This document shows positions 37,378-48,009 of a stretch of DNA of 64,000 bases, in pieces (position 1 is the first letter of the stretch; each line of letters begins with the position of its first letter). The DNA is taken from positions 62,001-126,000 of the forward strand of contig NZ_JAJGMW010000009.1 in NCBI RefSeq assembly GCF_020782115.1. Direction: 5' to 3'. The notes beneath the pieces are model-generated. The model searched no databases and was not told the DNA's origin. It saw only the letters and a program-made list of their open reading frames with translations. Source of the stretch: Leeuwenhoekiella parthenopeia (GTDB lineage: Bacteria > Bacteroidota > Bacteroidia > Flavobacteriales > Flavobacteriaceae). A program made the position numbers and the translations under genes.

Positions 37378-38283
37378 ATTGGCCTTTACACAACGCCATA
37401 TAAGTCTGATAAGTGGAAAGTTGAATTCAATTTCAATATTTCACGCAATCAGAACGTCATTCGTGAGATCTCAGAGTTTTTCCCAAGTGAGCAGGGTTTT
37501 GTTGACCGTAATGGCGAGTATAAAAGATTTCTGCAAATTGACAATCCGTTTGGTTCCTTTTACGGCTATCGTTTCAAAGGAGTTTATGCAGACCTGGATG
37601 CGACACGAGCCCGGGATGCAGATGGTAATGTGATCACAGGACCTAACGGACAAGAAGTTTTTATGCGCTTTAACTACCCGGCTATCGATTATACCTTTCA
37701 ACCCGGTGATGCTATTTATGAAGACATCAATAAAGACGGAAATATTGACAGCCGTGATGTTGTGTATTTAGGAAACAGTAACCCAAAATTTATAGGCGGT
37801 TTTGGACCTACAGTAACCCTAAACAACCAATTTAAATTTATACTCTTCTTTACCTACCGCCTCAATTACGACATCATTAACGGTACAGACATGCTAACCA
37901 CAAACCTATACAGCTATGACAATCAAAGTACTGCTGTGTTATCAAGATGGCGCAATCCGGGTGATGTAACAAATATCCCACGTGCAATTTTTAGAGGTGG
38001 ATATAACTGGCTGGGGTCTGACCGTTATGTAGAAGACGCATCTTTTCTAAGATTGCGATCTGCAACCTTCAGTTACAGTTTTGACAAAGGCTTCCTCAAG
38101 AAATTTAAAATGGATGACCTGCGTGTGTTTTTTACTGCAGACAACCTTTTCACCTTTACCAATTACCGTGGCCAGGATCCTGAAGTGAGTATGCGCGGTG
38201 GTGATCCTTTTGGTATTGCAATAGATTACTCACGTACTCCGCCTACACGCAGATTTACATTAGGTATTCAAACCCGATTTTAA
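37378..38283 (+). pseudogene. SusC/RagA receptor, C-terminal part after the in-frame stop
   Basis: This stretch continues the reading frame of the 34999-37377 gene without shift. It reads through SRNQNVIREISEFF, the SFYGYRFKGVYA and EDINKDGNIDSRDVVYLGNSNPKFIGGFG motifs that are near-universal in SusC C-terminal halves, and ends with the barrel-closing RRFTLGIQTRF. The first internal ATG is at 37630, with no sensible signal or start region. With the stop read as Glu, the receptor would be about 1094 residues, the normal SusC length. SusD follows after 11 bases. Confidence 0.85.
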
Positions 38284-38294
38284 TACAGCTTGAT

Positions 38295-39788
38295 ATGAAC
38301 AAAAGAATTTTATATCCATTAGTATTCGTCCTGACCATTATTGCGCAGTCATGCGACAATTATCTGGACCTCAAACCTGAAGACGGTACCGTACGGGAAG
38401 AATTTTGGCAAACTAAAGAAGATGTACAGGCTGCAGTAATTGGCGTGTATTCTTCCTTACTGAATAACCCACCATCAGAACGCGGCCTAACCCTTTCTGA
38501 ACATCTCTTTATGTACGGGGAACTACGCGGTGGCATGGTAAGCCCCGGACCCTTTGCTCTAGATGATCAGCGCGACGTGCTTACTACAAACATTCTACCT
38601 TCAAACTCTGTTGCAGACTGGTCTGTTTTTTACCGAATCATCAACTATTGTAACACGGTCATCGATCTGGCGCCAGATGTTTTAGAACTAGACCCTACCT
38701 TTACCGAGGTTCAATTAAACAATAACCTGTCTGAAGTACTTGCGATTAGGGCCTATCTCTACTTCACCCTGGCACGTACCTTTAAGGATGTGCCTTTAAA
38801 ATTAAATGCCACACTTTCAGATAAGGAGAATTTTCAGATTCCCGCATCCTCGCAGGATGAAGTATTTGCTCAGGTGATCGAAGATCTTCAGAGAGCAGAA
38901 CGTCTGGGTGTTGAAGAATATTCCACTACTCCTGAAAACAAGGGGCGCATTACAAAAGCAGCTATAAATGCGATGCAGGCAGACGTGTACCTTTGGACCG
39001 AAAATTATAACGAAGCTCTCAATGCAGCCAACAAGGTTATCAACACCGGTAAATTTTCACTGGTAAGCAGCAGAACACAGTGGTTTAATACCGTGTTTGC
39101 TGAGGGGAATTCTTCAGAAAGTATCTTTGAGTTTCAGTATACCACACAAAATCTAAACCCCTATTACGGCATCTTTTTACAAAGACCCCAGTACCTGGCA
39201 GCGCCTACGGTTTTAGAACAGGTTTTTGGGGTAGATTTTGACGATCCTGAAAACAAGGACATTCGTGGTGAGCGCGCATCTCTGGTTCCGGGAACTAACG
39301 AAATCTATAAATTCACCGGTTTAAGTACCAACATTCGTAAAAATCTACAGGAATCAGACACCCATTGGTTTGTGTATAGATATGCTGATGTTTTGCTAAT
39401 GAAGGCAGAAGCTCTTAACGAATTGAACAGGGGTGCAGAAGCTTTAGATATTGTAAGTGAGATACGCGAAGAGCGGGAAGCTATTCAGCAAACGGCCCAG
39501 CAACTTGGGGCAGATAATAAAAGTGGCATACGACTTTACATACTTGCTGAACGCGCCCGTGAACTGGCATTTGAAGGCAAACACTGGTTTGATGTATTGC
39601 GCAATGCCCGCAAAGAAAACTACGCGAACATTGATATTCTTATCGGTATCGCGTTGAGAAGTGCACCGGCAAATCAACAACAAATTATTACTGCAAAACT
39701 GCAGGACCCCAACAGCCATTACCTTCCTATCAGCGAAAACGAACTTATAACCAATAAAGCATTGGTACAGAACCCATTTTACAAATAG
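38295..39788 (+). CDS. SusD/RagB family nutrient-binding outer membrane lipoprotein
   Basis: A 497-residue lipoprotein (IAQSC, Cys20) with the SusD start CDNYLDLKPEDGTVREEFWQTKEDVQAAVIGVYSSLL, TPR-like helices in the middle (AEVLAIRAYLYFTLARTF, KGRITKAAINAMQADVYLWTENYNEALNAANKVI) and the C-terminal ERARELAFEGKHWFDVLRNAR signature. SusD forms the lid over its SusC partner and binds glycan at the cell surface. Its partner is the interrupted SusC 11 bases upstream. Confidence 0.93.
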   Translation: MNKRILYPLVFVLTIIAQSCDNYLDLKPEDGTVREEFWQTKEDVQAAVIGVYSSLLNNPPSERGLTLSEHLFMYGELRGGMVSPGPFALDDQRDVLTTNILPSNSVADWSVFYRIINYCNTVIDLAPDVLELDPTFTEVQLNNNLSEVLAIRAYLYFTLARTFKDVPLKLNATLSDKENFQIPASSQDEVFAQVIEDLQRAERLGVEEYSTTPENKGRITKAAINAMQADVYLWTENYNEALNAANKVINTGKFSLVSSRTQWFNTVFAEGNSSESIFEFQYTTQNLNPYYGIFLQRPQYLAAPTVLEQVFGVDFDDPENKDIRGERASLVPGTNEIYKFTGLSTNIRKNLQESDTHWFVYRYADVLLMKAEALNELNRGAEALDIVSEIREEREAIQQTAQQLGADNKSGIRLYILAERARELAFEGKHWFDVLRNARKENYANIDILIGIALRSAPANQQQIITAKLQDPNSHYLPISENELITNKALVQNPFYK

Positions 39789-39797
39789 ACTTTAGCT

Positions 39798-41483
39798 ATG
39801 AAAAAAACACAATCATTTCCGTATTTATTGAGGCTTATCTTAATTGTTGCGATAGCCGGTCTGGTCTATAACTGTACAGATGAAAAATACAAGGAGTCTA
39901 CAGACGAAACGTTGAACATTACTGAATTTTTAAGGGCTAATGATGAATATTCTGATTTTCTGGAGATTCTAAAAATTACAGGTTACGATTCATTTATGAA
40001 TACGTATGGTACCTATACCCTGTTTCTACCCAATAACGAAGCTGTAGCAGCTTACATGGCAGATCTGGGAGTTAGCAGCCTCTCCGAAATACCCTTAGAA
40101 GATTTACAGGAACTGGCGAAACTGCACATTTTAGATCAGGTAATCAATACCACAACCTTTACCGATGGTAAAATTGCTACTCCAAGTTTACAGGGACAAT
40201 TTTTGATTACCGGCGCCAGAAATGCTAATGGTACCTCTAATATTACCGTAAACAAAGATGCCCGAATAATAGCTTCTAATATTGAGGTTGGTAATGGTTT
40301 AATTCACGTTTTGGATAAAGTATTACGGGTAGCAGACCAAACCCTAGCCGAAACCCTCGAAGCAGACCCGTCACTTTCGTTATTTACAGAAGCTGCAAAA
40401 GCTACCGGATGGTTTGAAAAACTTGATCAACCGGTAACTTATAACTCAGACAGCATCCCAAGCTATCTTACGGTTTTGGCTCAAAAAAATGAAGTATTTG
40501 CAGAAGCAGGTCTGGATAATTTAGAAGATCTGAAAGCACGCTACAGTCATCTAAACGATCCTACTAATCCTGCAGACAGTCTTAACCTGTTTGTGGCCTA
40601 TCGCATCTTACCCGGACTTAATTACATGGCTGATCTGGCGGTAACACCTGCTGTAACAACAAAAGCTCCTCTTGAAGTAATAACCGTGAAATTAGCTGTT
40701 GACACGCTTTTATTAAACGAAGAAACCTTTAATGGCGTTTTAGAAAAAGGGGTGGTTGTCAATAGACCACAAAGCGACATAACAGCTTCTAATGGTGTAG
40801 TACATTTGGTAAATGAAAACTTTTTCATCAAAAAGAGATTGCCGGCACCTGTTTATTTTGATGTGGCAGACCAGCCTGAATTCAGACAGCTAAGTTCAGT
40901 ATTTAGAGTACCTGGAAACAGTGTCTACCTTAAGAAAGAAGAACTCAGCCTGGTTGACTGGCCGGACAGTCAATCTCTTGGCTATGTAGCTGCCGCCATA
41001 GGTGATGGTGCCTTTTTAAGTCAGGCCTGGCACGGGGATGTTATAGATATGGTTCGGTTTAGAAACGGGTTTCTTGATCCTATTACCTTTGATACTCCCG
41101 TAATAATAAAAGGGCAGTACAAGGTATGGGTATCTTATCGCTCTAATGGACGATCATCTGCTGCTACCGAAGTGCGCTTTGATGGTGTGGCCCTACCCAG
41201 ACTCATAAACTTTAGAGAAGGTGGTAATACCGATCTACCGGAGCGTGTACTCGAGTCCCAGGGTTACAAACGCCATATCGAGCCTTATACAAACCGTTTT
41301 AACTGCCGTCTGGTAGGTATTATCAATGTAGAAACCACAGGCAGACATAAAATTACTCTTGAAGCAATTCAGGATAGTAGCAACGGTAACACCTGGATTG
41401 ACGTAATTGAATTCAGACCTATAGACATGGATCAACTCTATCCCAAATTTGAAGCCGGAGGTGATGGCCTTATCTACCAATAA
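39798..41483 (+). CDS. fasciclin (FAS1) domain lipoprotein with C-terminal beta-sandwich
   Basis: A 561-residue protein, probably a lipoprotein (LVYNC, Cys26). Two FAS1 domains are seen: LNITEFLRANDEYSDFLEILKITGYDSFMNTYGTYTLFLPNNEAVAAYM at about 40-90, closing with NGLIHVLDKVL near 175, and a second ending NGVVHLVNENFFIKKRLPAP near 345-365. The last 200 residues (PAPVYFDVADQPEF... to YQ) form a different, beta-rich domain with GQYKVWVSYRSNGRSSAATEVRFDG and TGRHKITLEAIQDSSNGNTWIDVIEF, a pattern like carbohydrate-binding modules. No catalytic motif. Probably a surface glycan-binding component in the place usually held by SusE/F. Follows SusD by 9 bases. Confidence 0.8.
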   Translation: MKKTQSFPYLLRLILIVAIAGLVYNCTDEKYKESTDETLNITEFLRANDEYSDFLEILKITGYDSFMNTYGTYTLFLPNNEAVAAYMADLGVSSLSEIPLEDLQELAKLHILDQVINTTTFTDGKIATPSLQGQFLITGARNANGTSNITVNKDARIIASNIEVGNGLIHVLDKVLRVADQTLAETLEADPSLSLFTEAAKATGWFEKLDQPVTYNSDSIPSYLTVLAQKNEVFAEAGLDNLEDLKARYSHLNDPTNPADSLNLFVAYRILPGLNYMADLAVTPAVTTKAPLEVITVKLAVDTLLLNEETFNGVLEKGVVVNRPQSDITASNGVVHLVNENFFIKKRLPAPVYFDVADQPEFRQLSSVFRVPGNSVYLKKEELSLVDWPDSQSLGYVAAAIGDGAFLSQAWHGDVIDMVRFRNGFLDPITFDTPVIIKGQYKVWVSYRSNGRSSAATEVRFDGVALPRLINFREGGNTDLPERVLESQGYKRHIEPYTNRFNCRLVGIINVETTGRHKITLEAIQDSSNGNTWIDVIEFRPIDMDQLYPKFEAGGDGLIYQ

Positions 41484-41514
41484 TTTAATCTGTTAAACAT
41501 TTAATCCCTTAAGG

Positions 41515-42972
41515 ATGATATCTATAAAATTGAATAAAAACTATCTCGGTCTTGGTTTGCTGCTATTGGGCCTGGTTTCGTGCTCAGAACCCTGGGAAGA
41601 CCACGCGGGAGTGAATGATCCTAATCTCACGCTCAATTTGAGTGAGGCTATTTCTCAAAACGCGCAAACTTCAGAATTTGGAAAATTGCTTGCAGAAACA
41701 GGTTACGATCGGGTTTTAGCGGGGTCTAAAACCTATACTGTGTTTGCCCCTTCCAATGAAGCTGTTGCCGCTGTTAGCGCCGATGCACTAAGTACAGCTC
41801 AGGCCAGGAAGCAATTTGTGGCCAATCATATTGCGCTGACTGCATTCTCTTCAGTAACGCAACAAGACACGGTAGTTATTCAAATGCTTTCAGACAAGTA
41901 CCTGGACTTTATAGATGGCTCACGAGTTGCAGATGCCCGGATTACAGATGCAGATAATTATACATCTAATGGTTTATTCCACATTATAGATAAAGATCTT
42001 GCTCCCCGAAAAAATATCTGGGAATTTATTAAAGAACGTGCTGCTACCAGTGATATGAGTGCTTATTTACTGGAGCTTAATGAATTTAACCTCTACACCA
42101 GAGACTCGGTAGCAAAAGCTAATGCTATACCCGGTATGCAGGCAGATTCGCTTAGCAATTCCTATTTCACCAATGTCTATAACCTCAACAACGAAAAAAA
42201 CAAATACACCTTTTTTCTGTTAGATAATGAAAGTTTCAGTGAGGAGACCGATAGACTAAGACCCTATATGAATTGGCCGAGTGAAGATACTACTACAGTA
42301 TACACTAATTACTTCACCACAAGGGATTTAGCATTCCATAAAGCCATCGCGCGTGAAAACCTCCCGGATACCCTGGTTTCTAGGTTCGGAGTCAAAGTCC
42401 CGCTTACCGAAGCTACCATTGCCGAAGAAATTCAACTGAGTAACGGAGTGGTTTACGTGATGAGTAAACTTGAGGTTCCTTTAGAAACAAGGTTGCTTAC
42501 CACCACTATTCAGGGCGAAAATCCATTTGGCTTTAGCCAGTCTGACAAGCGCGCCAATACGTTTTACCGGGAAAAAGCAGATCCTCAGGGAAATGTATTC
42601 TTTGATATTATGGTTCAAAATCATCGGGTTCCGCGGTTTACAATCTACTATACCGCTAGCAACCTGTATACTACTACCTATAAAGTTTACTGGAGGGCGA
42701 TTAATGACATTCAGACAAACACCTTTCAGCAACGGGTGAGTTTTGGAGGATTTATTTCACCAACAGACGGCTCTTTACAACAGCCTTTTGCGGAGTTGCC
42801 GTATACCAATGTAGAGCCTAACACCTATGAAGAAGTTTATATCGGTGAGTTTTTCATTGATCGGCAGGGAAGATCGGCGCTGCTTGTGGCGCTACAGGCC
42901 GCCAATTCTGCTGCAGATGGAGTTAATACCCTTACTCTTGATTATTTAAAACTAGTTCCTGTAATTAAATAA
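41515..42972 (+). CDS. fasciclin (FAS1) domain lipoprotein with C-terminal beta domain
   Basis: A 485-residue lipoprotein (LVSC, Cys23). The first FAS1 domain has LSEAISQNAQTSEFGKLLAETGYDRVLAGSKTYTVFAPSNEAVAAV at about 42-87 and closes with NGLFHIIDKDLAPR near 150. A second, divergent FAS1 unit (YTFFLLDNESFSEETDRLRPYM... NGVVYVMSKLEVPLETR) spans about 215-330. The last 155 residues are beta-rich (FFDIMVQNHRVPRFTIYYTASNLY, YKVYWRAINDIQ), resembling the C-terminal domain of the preceding gene product in layout. No enzyme signature. Lies between a SusCD pair and a second SusC gene; likely glycan-binding or assembly partner. Confidence 0.78.
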   Translation: MISIKLNKNYLGLGLLLLGLVSCSEPWEDHAGVNDPNLTLNLSEAISQNAQTSEFGKLLAETGYDRVLAGSKTYTVFAPSNEAVAAVSADALSTAQARKQFVANHIALTAFSSVTQQDTVVIQMLSDKYLDFIDGSRVADARITDADNYTSNGLFHIIDKDLAPRKNIWEFIKERAATSDMSAYLLELNEFNLYTRDSVAKANAIPGMQADSLSNSYFTNVYNLNNEKNKYTFFLLDNESFSEETDRLRPYMNWPSEDTTTVYTNYFTTRDLAFHKAIARENLPDTLVSRFGVKVPLTEATIAEEIQLSNGVVYVMSKLEVPLETRLLTTTIQGENPFGFSQSDKRANTFYREKADPQGNVFFDIMVQNHRVPRFTIYYTASNLYTTTYKVYWRAINDIQTNTFQQRVSFGGFISPTDGSLQQPFAELPYTNVEPNTYEEVYIGEFFIDRQGRSALLVALQAANSAADGVNTLTLDYLKLVPVIK

Positions 42973-42992
42973 AGTCTTTTAAACCAATAGTT

Positions 42993-45900
42993 ATGCTCAA
43001 AAAATTACAACTAACCTGTTTTCTTAGCCTGCTTTTTTGCGTTGCATTGCATGCGGGGCTTTATGCTCAGGATTCTGCTGATTCTACCGCTGTGCAGAAT
43101 AAAGAAAGTATGGAGGTAAAAGGCTTCGTGAAAGATGCAAAAACCGGTAAAGGTATAAGTGGAATCAACATTGCAGTTGAAAATTTTTCTGCCGCTATTA
43201 CCAATGAAGACGGAAGCTTCACCATAAAAACTCCGGACCTCAACGCATTGCTTACAGTAAGTGGTCAGGATTATCAGACCAAAGTGTTTCCGGTAAATAA
43301 TCGGGAAACTAACCTGGAGATTATGCTCTTTGAAGCGCATTACTCGCAGTTTTATGAACTTGCTCAGCTTCCATCCGGTGAAAAATTGCAATACTCAAAT
43401 ACACAAGCTGCCGGTGTGGTAGACTTTGAGGCCCTACAGTGGGGCAACCCTGTAAACGAGTCTGTTGGAGACTTTCTGCAAGGTCGCGTGGCCGGTCTTA
43501 ACAGCGTAAGAAAATCTGGTGTCCCCGGTTCTGGATCCTATTTAAACCTAAGAGGTTTCAATTCACTATATGCGACAAACAAGCCACTTATTGTTGTAGA
43601 CGGGATGATTTATGACGATGAAGACTATGGCTCCGGTATTATACAGTACAATTCCTCTTCACCGCTATCTATGCTAGAAGTTAAAGACATTGAAGATGTA
43701 ACGGTCCTTAAAGATGGCTCATCGCTTTACGGAACAAAAGGAGCTAATGGAGTTATAATCATCACCACTACCCGACCCAACGAGCTAACTACTAAGATTG
43801 ATTTTACGATGTATGGCGGAATGAATCAGCAACCCGATGCATTACCGGTTATGAGAGCGGGCCAATACCGTACCTATTTGACTCAGCTAGTCGCCTCAAG
43901 GGGCGATAGTCAAGCGCAAATCGCAAACCAGCCCTGGTTGAGTGACAATCGTGCAAATGGGGATTTCTTTGTGTATAACAACAATACCAAATGGCAGGAC
44001 CAGGTTTTTAGAACTACTTCCAATCAAAACTACTTTCTAAGAATTAAGGGAGGTGATGATATAGCAAAATACGGTCTTTCTGTAGGTTACCTTAATAATG
44101 AAGGCATTACCTCTTACTCGAGTATGGAACGTTACAGCACACGACTTAATGCCTCTCTCAGATTGACTGAAAAACTTACTGTAGATGCCAATCTATCTTT
44201 TATACACAATACCGAAAACTTGAGAGATCAGGGCCTGGCCTATAAAACAAGTCCTTTATATCTGGCTCTTACAAAATCGCCATTTGTTGCAGTTAATGCT
44301 ATAGACGCAAATGGCCAATTCTCACCTAATCTGGCAGATGTAGATATTTTTGGGGTTAGTAACCCGGTAGCTATACTGGAGAACGGCCTGGGAGTAAATA
44401 AAAATTACCGGTTCTTCGGTGATCTGCATTTCAATTATGTATTCAATCCTAATTTTAGTCTGAATAGTATTTTAGGAATCACATTAAATAAAGAGCGTGA
44501 AACATTTTTCATTCCTGATTTTGGAGTAGCAGATATAACATTACCCACCGCAATAGCAAACAACCGAAGTGGTAGCGAGGTTCAAAGACTCTATTCCATT
44601 TATACCGATACATATCTTAAATACAGTAAGCAACTGGGACAGAAAAACTTTTTTGACTTCCGCCTGGGCTTTCGCAGTCAGAGCAATAATTCAGAAAGCG
44701 ACCTGGGACTGGGATATAACTCTGCGACAGATGATTTTACCAGTGTAGGTTCAGGCAGTAATTTACTGCGCTTTGTAGGGGGCTCTCTGGGAGAGTGGAA
44801 CTGGATTAACGGTTATTTTAATGTAGATTACAACTACCTCAACAAGTACTATTTAACGCTGAATGCTGCGGTTGATGGTTCGAGTCGTTTTGGAGATGAG
44901 ATTCAACAGGGTGGTTTTGCTTTAGGTGACTCTTATTACTCGGCACTAGGCTCTGTGTCAGGAGCGTGGTTGCTTTCTTCAGAAAGCTTTATGAGAAATG
45001 CCGAAGCCATTAATTTACTTAAACTGCGTGCCAGCTATGGGGTAAGCGGTAATGATGACATCGGCAATTTTACGGCTCAACAACTCTATATATCTCAAAA
45101 TCTTTTAGGAGTACAGGGTTTGGTACGTGGAAATATTGGTAATCCTGAGTTGAAATGGGAAACGGTTTCAAAACTCAACCTGGGACTCGACCTTTCGATG
45201 TTTAAAGACCGCTTCAATGCCTCTTTAGATGTCTATCAAAATAAAACTTCAGATATGATAACCTATGAGTCAACCACCACCACTACCGGTTTTGATTACA
45301 TCGTCACCAATAGCGGAACGATGAAAACACAAGGTTACGACCTAAGTTTAAATGGCAGGTTGATTCAAACCTCTGATTTTGGTTTTGATTTTGGACTTAA
45401 TCTTTCCCGTTATGTTAACGAAGTAACCAGCCTACCGGGCGATCCAATAATTACAACCTTTGGAGGTGCTACTTACATCACACATGAAGGGCAGGATGCT
45501 AATCTGTTTTACGGTTATAAAACAAAGGGCGTTTACTCGACTACTGCCGAAGCCAATGCTGATGGTCTTAGCAGACCTTTGGGCAATGGGAACCTACTGG
45601 CATTTGAGGGTGGAGATATACGTTTTGAAGACCTTAATGGAGACAAGATTATAGACGATCGCGACCGTACCGTAATAGGCAATCCCAACCCCGATTTGAC
45701 CGGAAGTCTTAATACCCGATTCAAATACAAAAGACTCAGCCTTTCTGCCCTGTTCTATTTTTCGGTAGGCAATGACCTTTATAACGGAGTTAGATACAAT
45801 CTGGAAAAAATGAGCGGATATGAAAATCAAAGCATAGCTGTGCTTAACAGATGGGTTGCCGAGGGACAACAAACCGATATACCAAGAGCAGCCTGGGGTG

Positions 45901-46178
45901 ACCCGCTGGGCAATGCATCGTTTTCAGACCGTTGGATTGAAGACGGTTCGTATCTAAGACTTAAAACACTAATGCTATCTTATGACATTCCTACTCAGCT
46001 TCAGTACATAAAAGCAGTTCAGGTTTATGCCACTGCAAACAACCTGTTGACCTTTACTAACTATCTGGGATACGATCCCGAATTTAGTGCGACCAGCTCT
46101 ATTTTTGGCCAGGGTGCTGATCTTGGTTTAATGCCGCAATTTACCACGATGCAGTTGGGCTTACGTCTGGGACTGTAA
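42993..46178 (+). CDS. SusC/RagA TonB-linked outer membrane receptor (intact copy)
   Basis: A 1061-residue TonB-dependent receptor. The signal peptide ends near LHAGLYAQ; then a carboxypeptidase-regulatory-like domain (MEVKGFVKDAKTGKGISGINI at about 40-115), the plug (DFLQGRVAGLNSV, NLRGFNSLYATNKPLIVVDGMIY, DVTVLKDGSSLYGTKGANGVIIITT) and a 22-strand-type barrel including KLRASYGVSGNDDIGNF and EDLNGDKIIDDRDRTVIGNPNPDLTGSLN. It imports oligosaccharides with energy from TonB. Clearly divergent from the first SusC of the operon, so not a recent duplicate. It could substitute, at least partly, for the broken copy. Confidence 0.93.
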   Translation: MLKKLQLTCFLSLLFCVALHAGLYAQDSADSTAVQNKESMEVKGFVKDAKTGKGISGINIAVENFSAAITNEDGSFTIKTPDLNALLTVSGQDYQTKVFPVNNRETNLEIMLFEAHYSQFYELAQLPSGEKLQYSNTQAAGVVDFEALQWGNPVNESVGDFLQGRVAGLNSVRKSGVPGSGSYLNLRGFNSLYATNKPLIVVDGMIYDDEDYGSGIIQYNSSSPLSMLEVKDIEDVTVLKDGSSLYGTKGANGVIIITTTRPNELTTKIDFTMYGGMNQQPDALPVMRAGQYRTYLTQLVASRGDSQAQIANQPWLSDNRANGDFFVYNNNTKWQDQVFRTTSNQNYFLRIKGGDDIAKYGLSVGYLNNEGITSYSSMERYSTRLNASLRLTEKLTVDANLSFIHNTENLRDQGLAYKTSPLYLALTKSPFVAVNAIDANGQFSPNLADVDIFGVSNPVAILENGLGVNKNYRFFGDLHFNYVFNPNFSLNSILGITLNKERETFFIPDFGVADITLPTAIANNRSGSEVQRLYSIYTDTYLKYSKQLGQKNFFDFRLGFRSQSNNSESDLGLGYNSATDDFTSVGSGSNLLRFVGGSLGEWNWINGYFNVDYNYLNKYYLTLNAAVDGSSRFGDEIQQGGFALGDSYYSALGSVSGAWLLSSESFMRNAEAINLLKLRASYGVSGNDDIGNFTAQQLYISQNLLGVQGLVRGNIGNPELKWETVSKLNLGLDLSMFKDRFNASLDVYQNKTSDMITYESTTTTTGFDYIVTNSGTMKTQGYDLSLNGRLIQTSDFGFDFGLNLSRYVNEVTSLPGDPIITTFGGATYITHEGQDANLFYGYKTKGVYSTTAEANADGLSRPLGNGNLLAFEGGDIRFEDLNGDKIIDDRDRTVIGNPNPDLTGSLNTRFKYKRLSLSALFYFSVGNDLYNGVRYNLEKMSGYENQSIAVLNRWVAEGQQTDIPRAAWGDPLGNASFSDRWIEDGSYLRLKTLMLSYDIPTQLQYIKAVQVYATANNLLTFTNYLGYDPEFSATSSIFGQGADLGLMPQFTTMQLGLRLGL

Positions 46179-46207
46179 TTCAATTAAAATCATTAAGCGC
46201 TACACCT

Positions 46208-47968
46208 ATGAAAACCTTCATAATTACGAACAGAAATACACTTTTACTCGCAGTACTCGCCATACTCCTGAGCTTTACCTCCTGTCAGGAATATTTAGAT
46301 GTAGAACCACAGGATCAATTAAATTCAGACCAGGTTTACAGGGATGTATTTGATGCCGATGCGGCAATAATAGGAACTTATGGCAAGTTTATGCAACTGG
46401 CCGAAAAATATGTTTTGCTTAATGAATTACGGGCAGATTTAATGGCTACGACACGTAATTCTGACCCTGAAATGATCGCCCTTTCTGAACATTCGGTCAC
46501 TACAGATAACCGGTTTGCTAACCCCAAGGATTTTTATGAGGTCATCCAGAATTGCAATGACAACCTTAAAAACTTTGACATTATGCTGGCTGAGAAAAAG
46601 TTTACCCAAACGGAATACAATCAGCGTTACGCAGACATAGGTACCCTGCGATCATGGATTTATCTTCAACTGGGAATTCACTATGGTTCTGTTCCCTATA
46701 TTACAGAACCCATAGAAAACCTTGATGACGTTAGAGATGCATCGAAGTATGAACGAATTCCATTTGAAGAATTGATCGACGAACTGGTAGCCTTTACTGA
46801 AGGTTTGGCTTATACCAGTCCCTACTCTTCAGACAGTTCGCTTGTTATAAGTGTAGATGGATATGACACTGCAAAATTCTTTATCAACAAAGAGTGTCTT
46901 CTGGGAGATTTACACCTTTGGGACAATAACTATACGCAAGCCGCCATACACTATAAGAATGTAATGGAAACCGGAACGATGAGTGGCAATGACTCTGATC
47001 GTTTTGATACGTACCGGATAAAATTTGCGGAGGTTGCTACAAATAACGATTTGGCAGTAGGTTACCTGCGTTTTAGAGAACAGGATCGGCTGGCTCTAAT
47101 CGATAATAATGTGCAGGGCTGGAGGTCTATATTTGCCAGAGACCGCGACGTTTTGTGGAACACTGAATGGATCTGGTCTTTACCCTTTGACAGCAACTTC
47201 GCTCCTAAAAATCCATTTATTGATCTTTTTTCAAACCGTGGCGGTGAGTATTTGGTTAAACCTTCTCAACGTGCTATTGATCTTTGGGAAGATCAAAATC
47301 AACGTAATGGTTTTCCTTATGATGCCCGAGGAAAGCGGTTTACCTATAACATCATTGACGGCGATGAAGTGATCATGAAATATATTTATAAATTTTTAGA
47401 TCCTGTTTCTCAGTCGCCTATAGACCTGTTTCAAACCGACGGAGACTGGTTTTTATACAGAGCCGCAAAATTACATTTACGCTATGCTGAAGCAGCAAAC
47501 CGCGATAACCAAAGCCGTATAGCAGATGCTCTTTTAAACTTTGGTATACAAAGTGAATATACTGTGCCCGGGGTAACAGACAAAACCGATATTGAACAGA
47601 CCTTTCAACCTTTTCCTTATAATTTTGACGCACGTAATGGTGACTTCCCAAGGTTTCGAGCAGACTGGCACAGAAACGGAGGGATACGCGGCCGGGCTTA
47701 TGTAGAGCGCGCCGAAGTTTTAGGAGACAGTGTCATCTCTATTGAGAACAACCTGATTGAGGAAGCAGCATTAGAGCTCGCCTACGAAGGTAACCGCTGG
47801 GGAGATTTGGTTCGTATTGCTTTACGCAGAAATGACCCTTCATTTCTGGCTGATCGCATCTACGAGAAATTAAATGCCGAAGGCAGCTCCCAGGCAGGTG
47901 CCGTTAGAACTAAACTGATGGTTCGCGAAAACTGGTATCTGCCATTTGTATGGAATGAAGAGGAATAA
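46208..47968 (+). CDS. SusD/RagB family lipoprotein, second copy
   Basis: A 586-residue lipoprotein (FTSC, Cys26) with the SusD N-terminus CQEYLDVEPQDQLNSDQVYRDVFDADAAIIGTYGKFM, SusD-like helices (YADIGTLRSWIYLQLGIHYGSVPYI) and the C-terminal LAYEGNRWGDLVRIALRRNDPSF signature. It is longer than the first SusD (586 against 497), mostly in the central region around 230-420. It pairs with the intact SusC 29 bases upstream. Confidence 0.93.
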   Translation: MKTFIITNRNTLLLAVLAILLSFTSCQEYLDVEPQDQLNSDQVYRDVFDADAAIIGTYGKFMQLAEKYVLLNELRADLMATTRNSDPEMIALSEHSVTTDNRFANPKDFYEVIQNCNDNLKNFDIMLAEKKFTQTEYNQRYADIGTLRSWIYLQLGIHYGSVPYITEPIENLDDVRDASKYERIPFEELIDELVAFTEGLAYTSPYSSDSSLVISVDGYDTAKFFINKECLLGDLHLWDNNYTQAAIHYKNVMETGTMSGNDSDRFDTYRIKFAEVATNNDLAVGYLRFREQDRLALIDNNVQGWRSIFARDRDVLWNTEWIWSLPFDSNFAPKNPFIDLFSNRGGEYLVKPSQRAIDLWEDQNQRNGFPYDARGKRFTYNIIDGDEVIMKYIYKFLDPVSQSPIDLFQTDGDWFLYRAAKLHLRYAEAANRDNQSRIADALLNFGIQSEYTVPGVTDKTDIEQTFQPFPYNFDARNGDFPRFRADWHRNGGIRGRAYVERAEVLGDSVISIENNLIEEAALELAYEGNRWGDLVRIALRRNDPSFLADRIYEKLNAEGSSQAGAVRTKLMVRENWYLPFVWNEEE

Positions 47969-48009
47969 ATAAATTTTAAGTGTTTATATTCAGGTCAAAT
48001 TTTAGAATA

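Noticed and set aside
43011-43391. Minus-strand ORF of 126 codons within the second SusC gene
   Set aside because: It is antisense to the signal peptide and N-terminal domain of a clear SusC.
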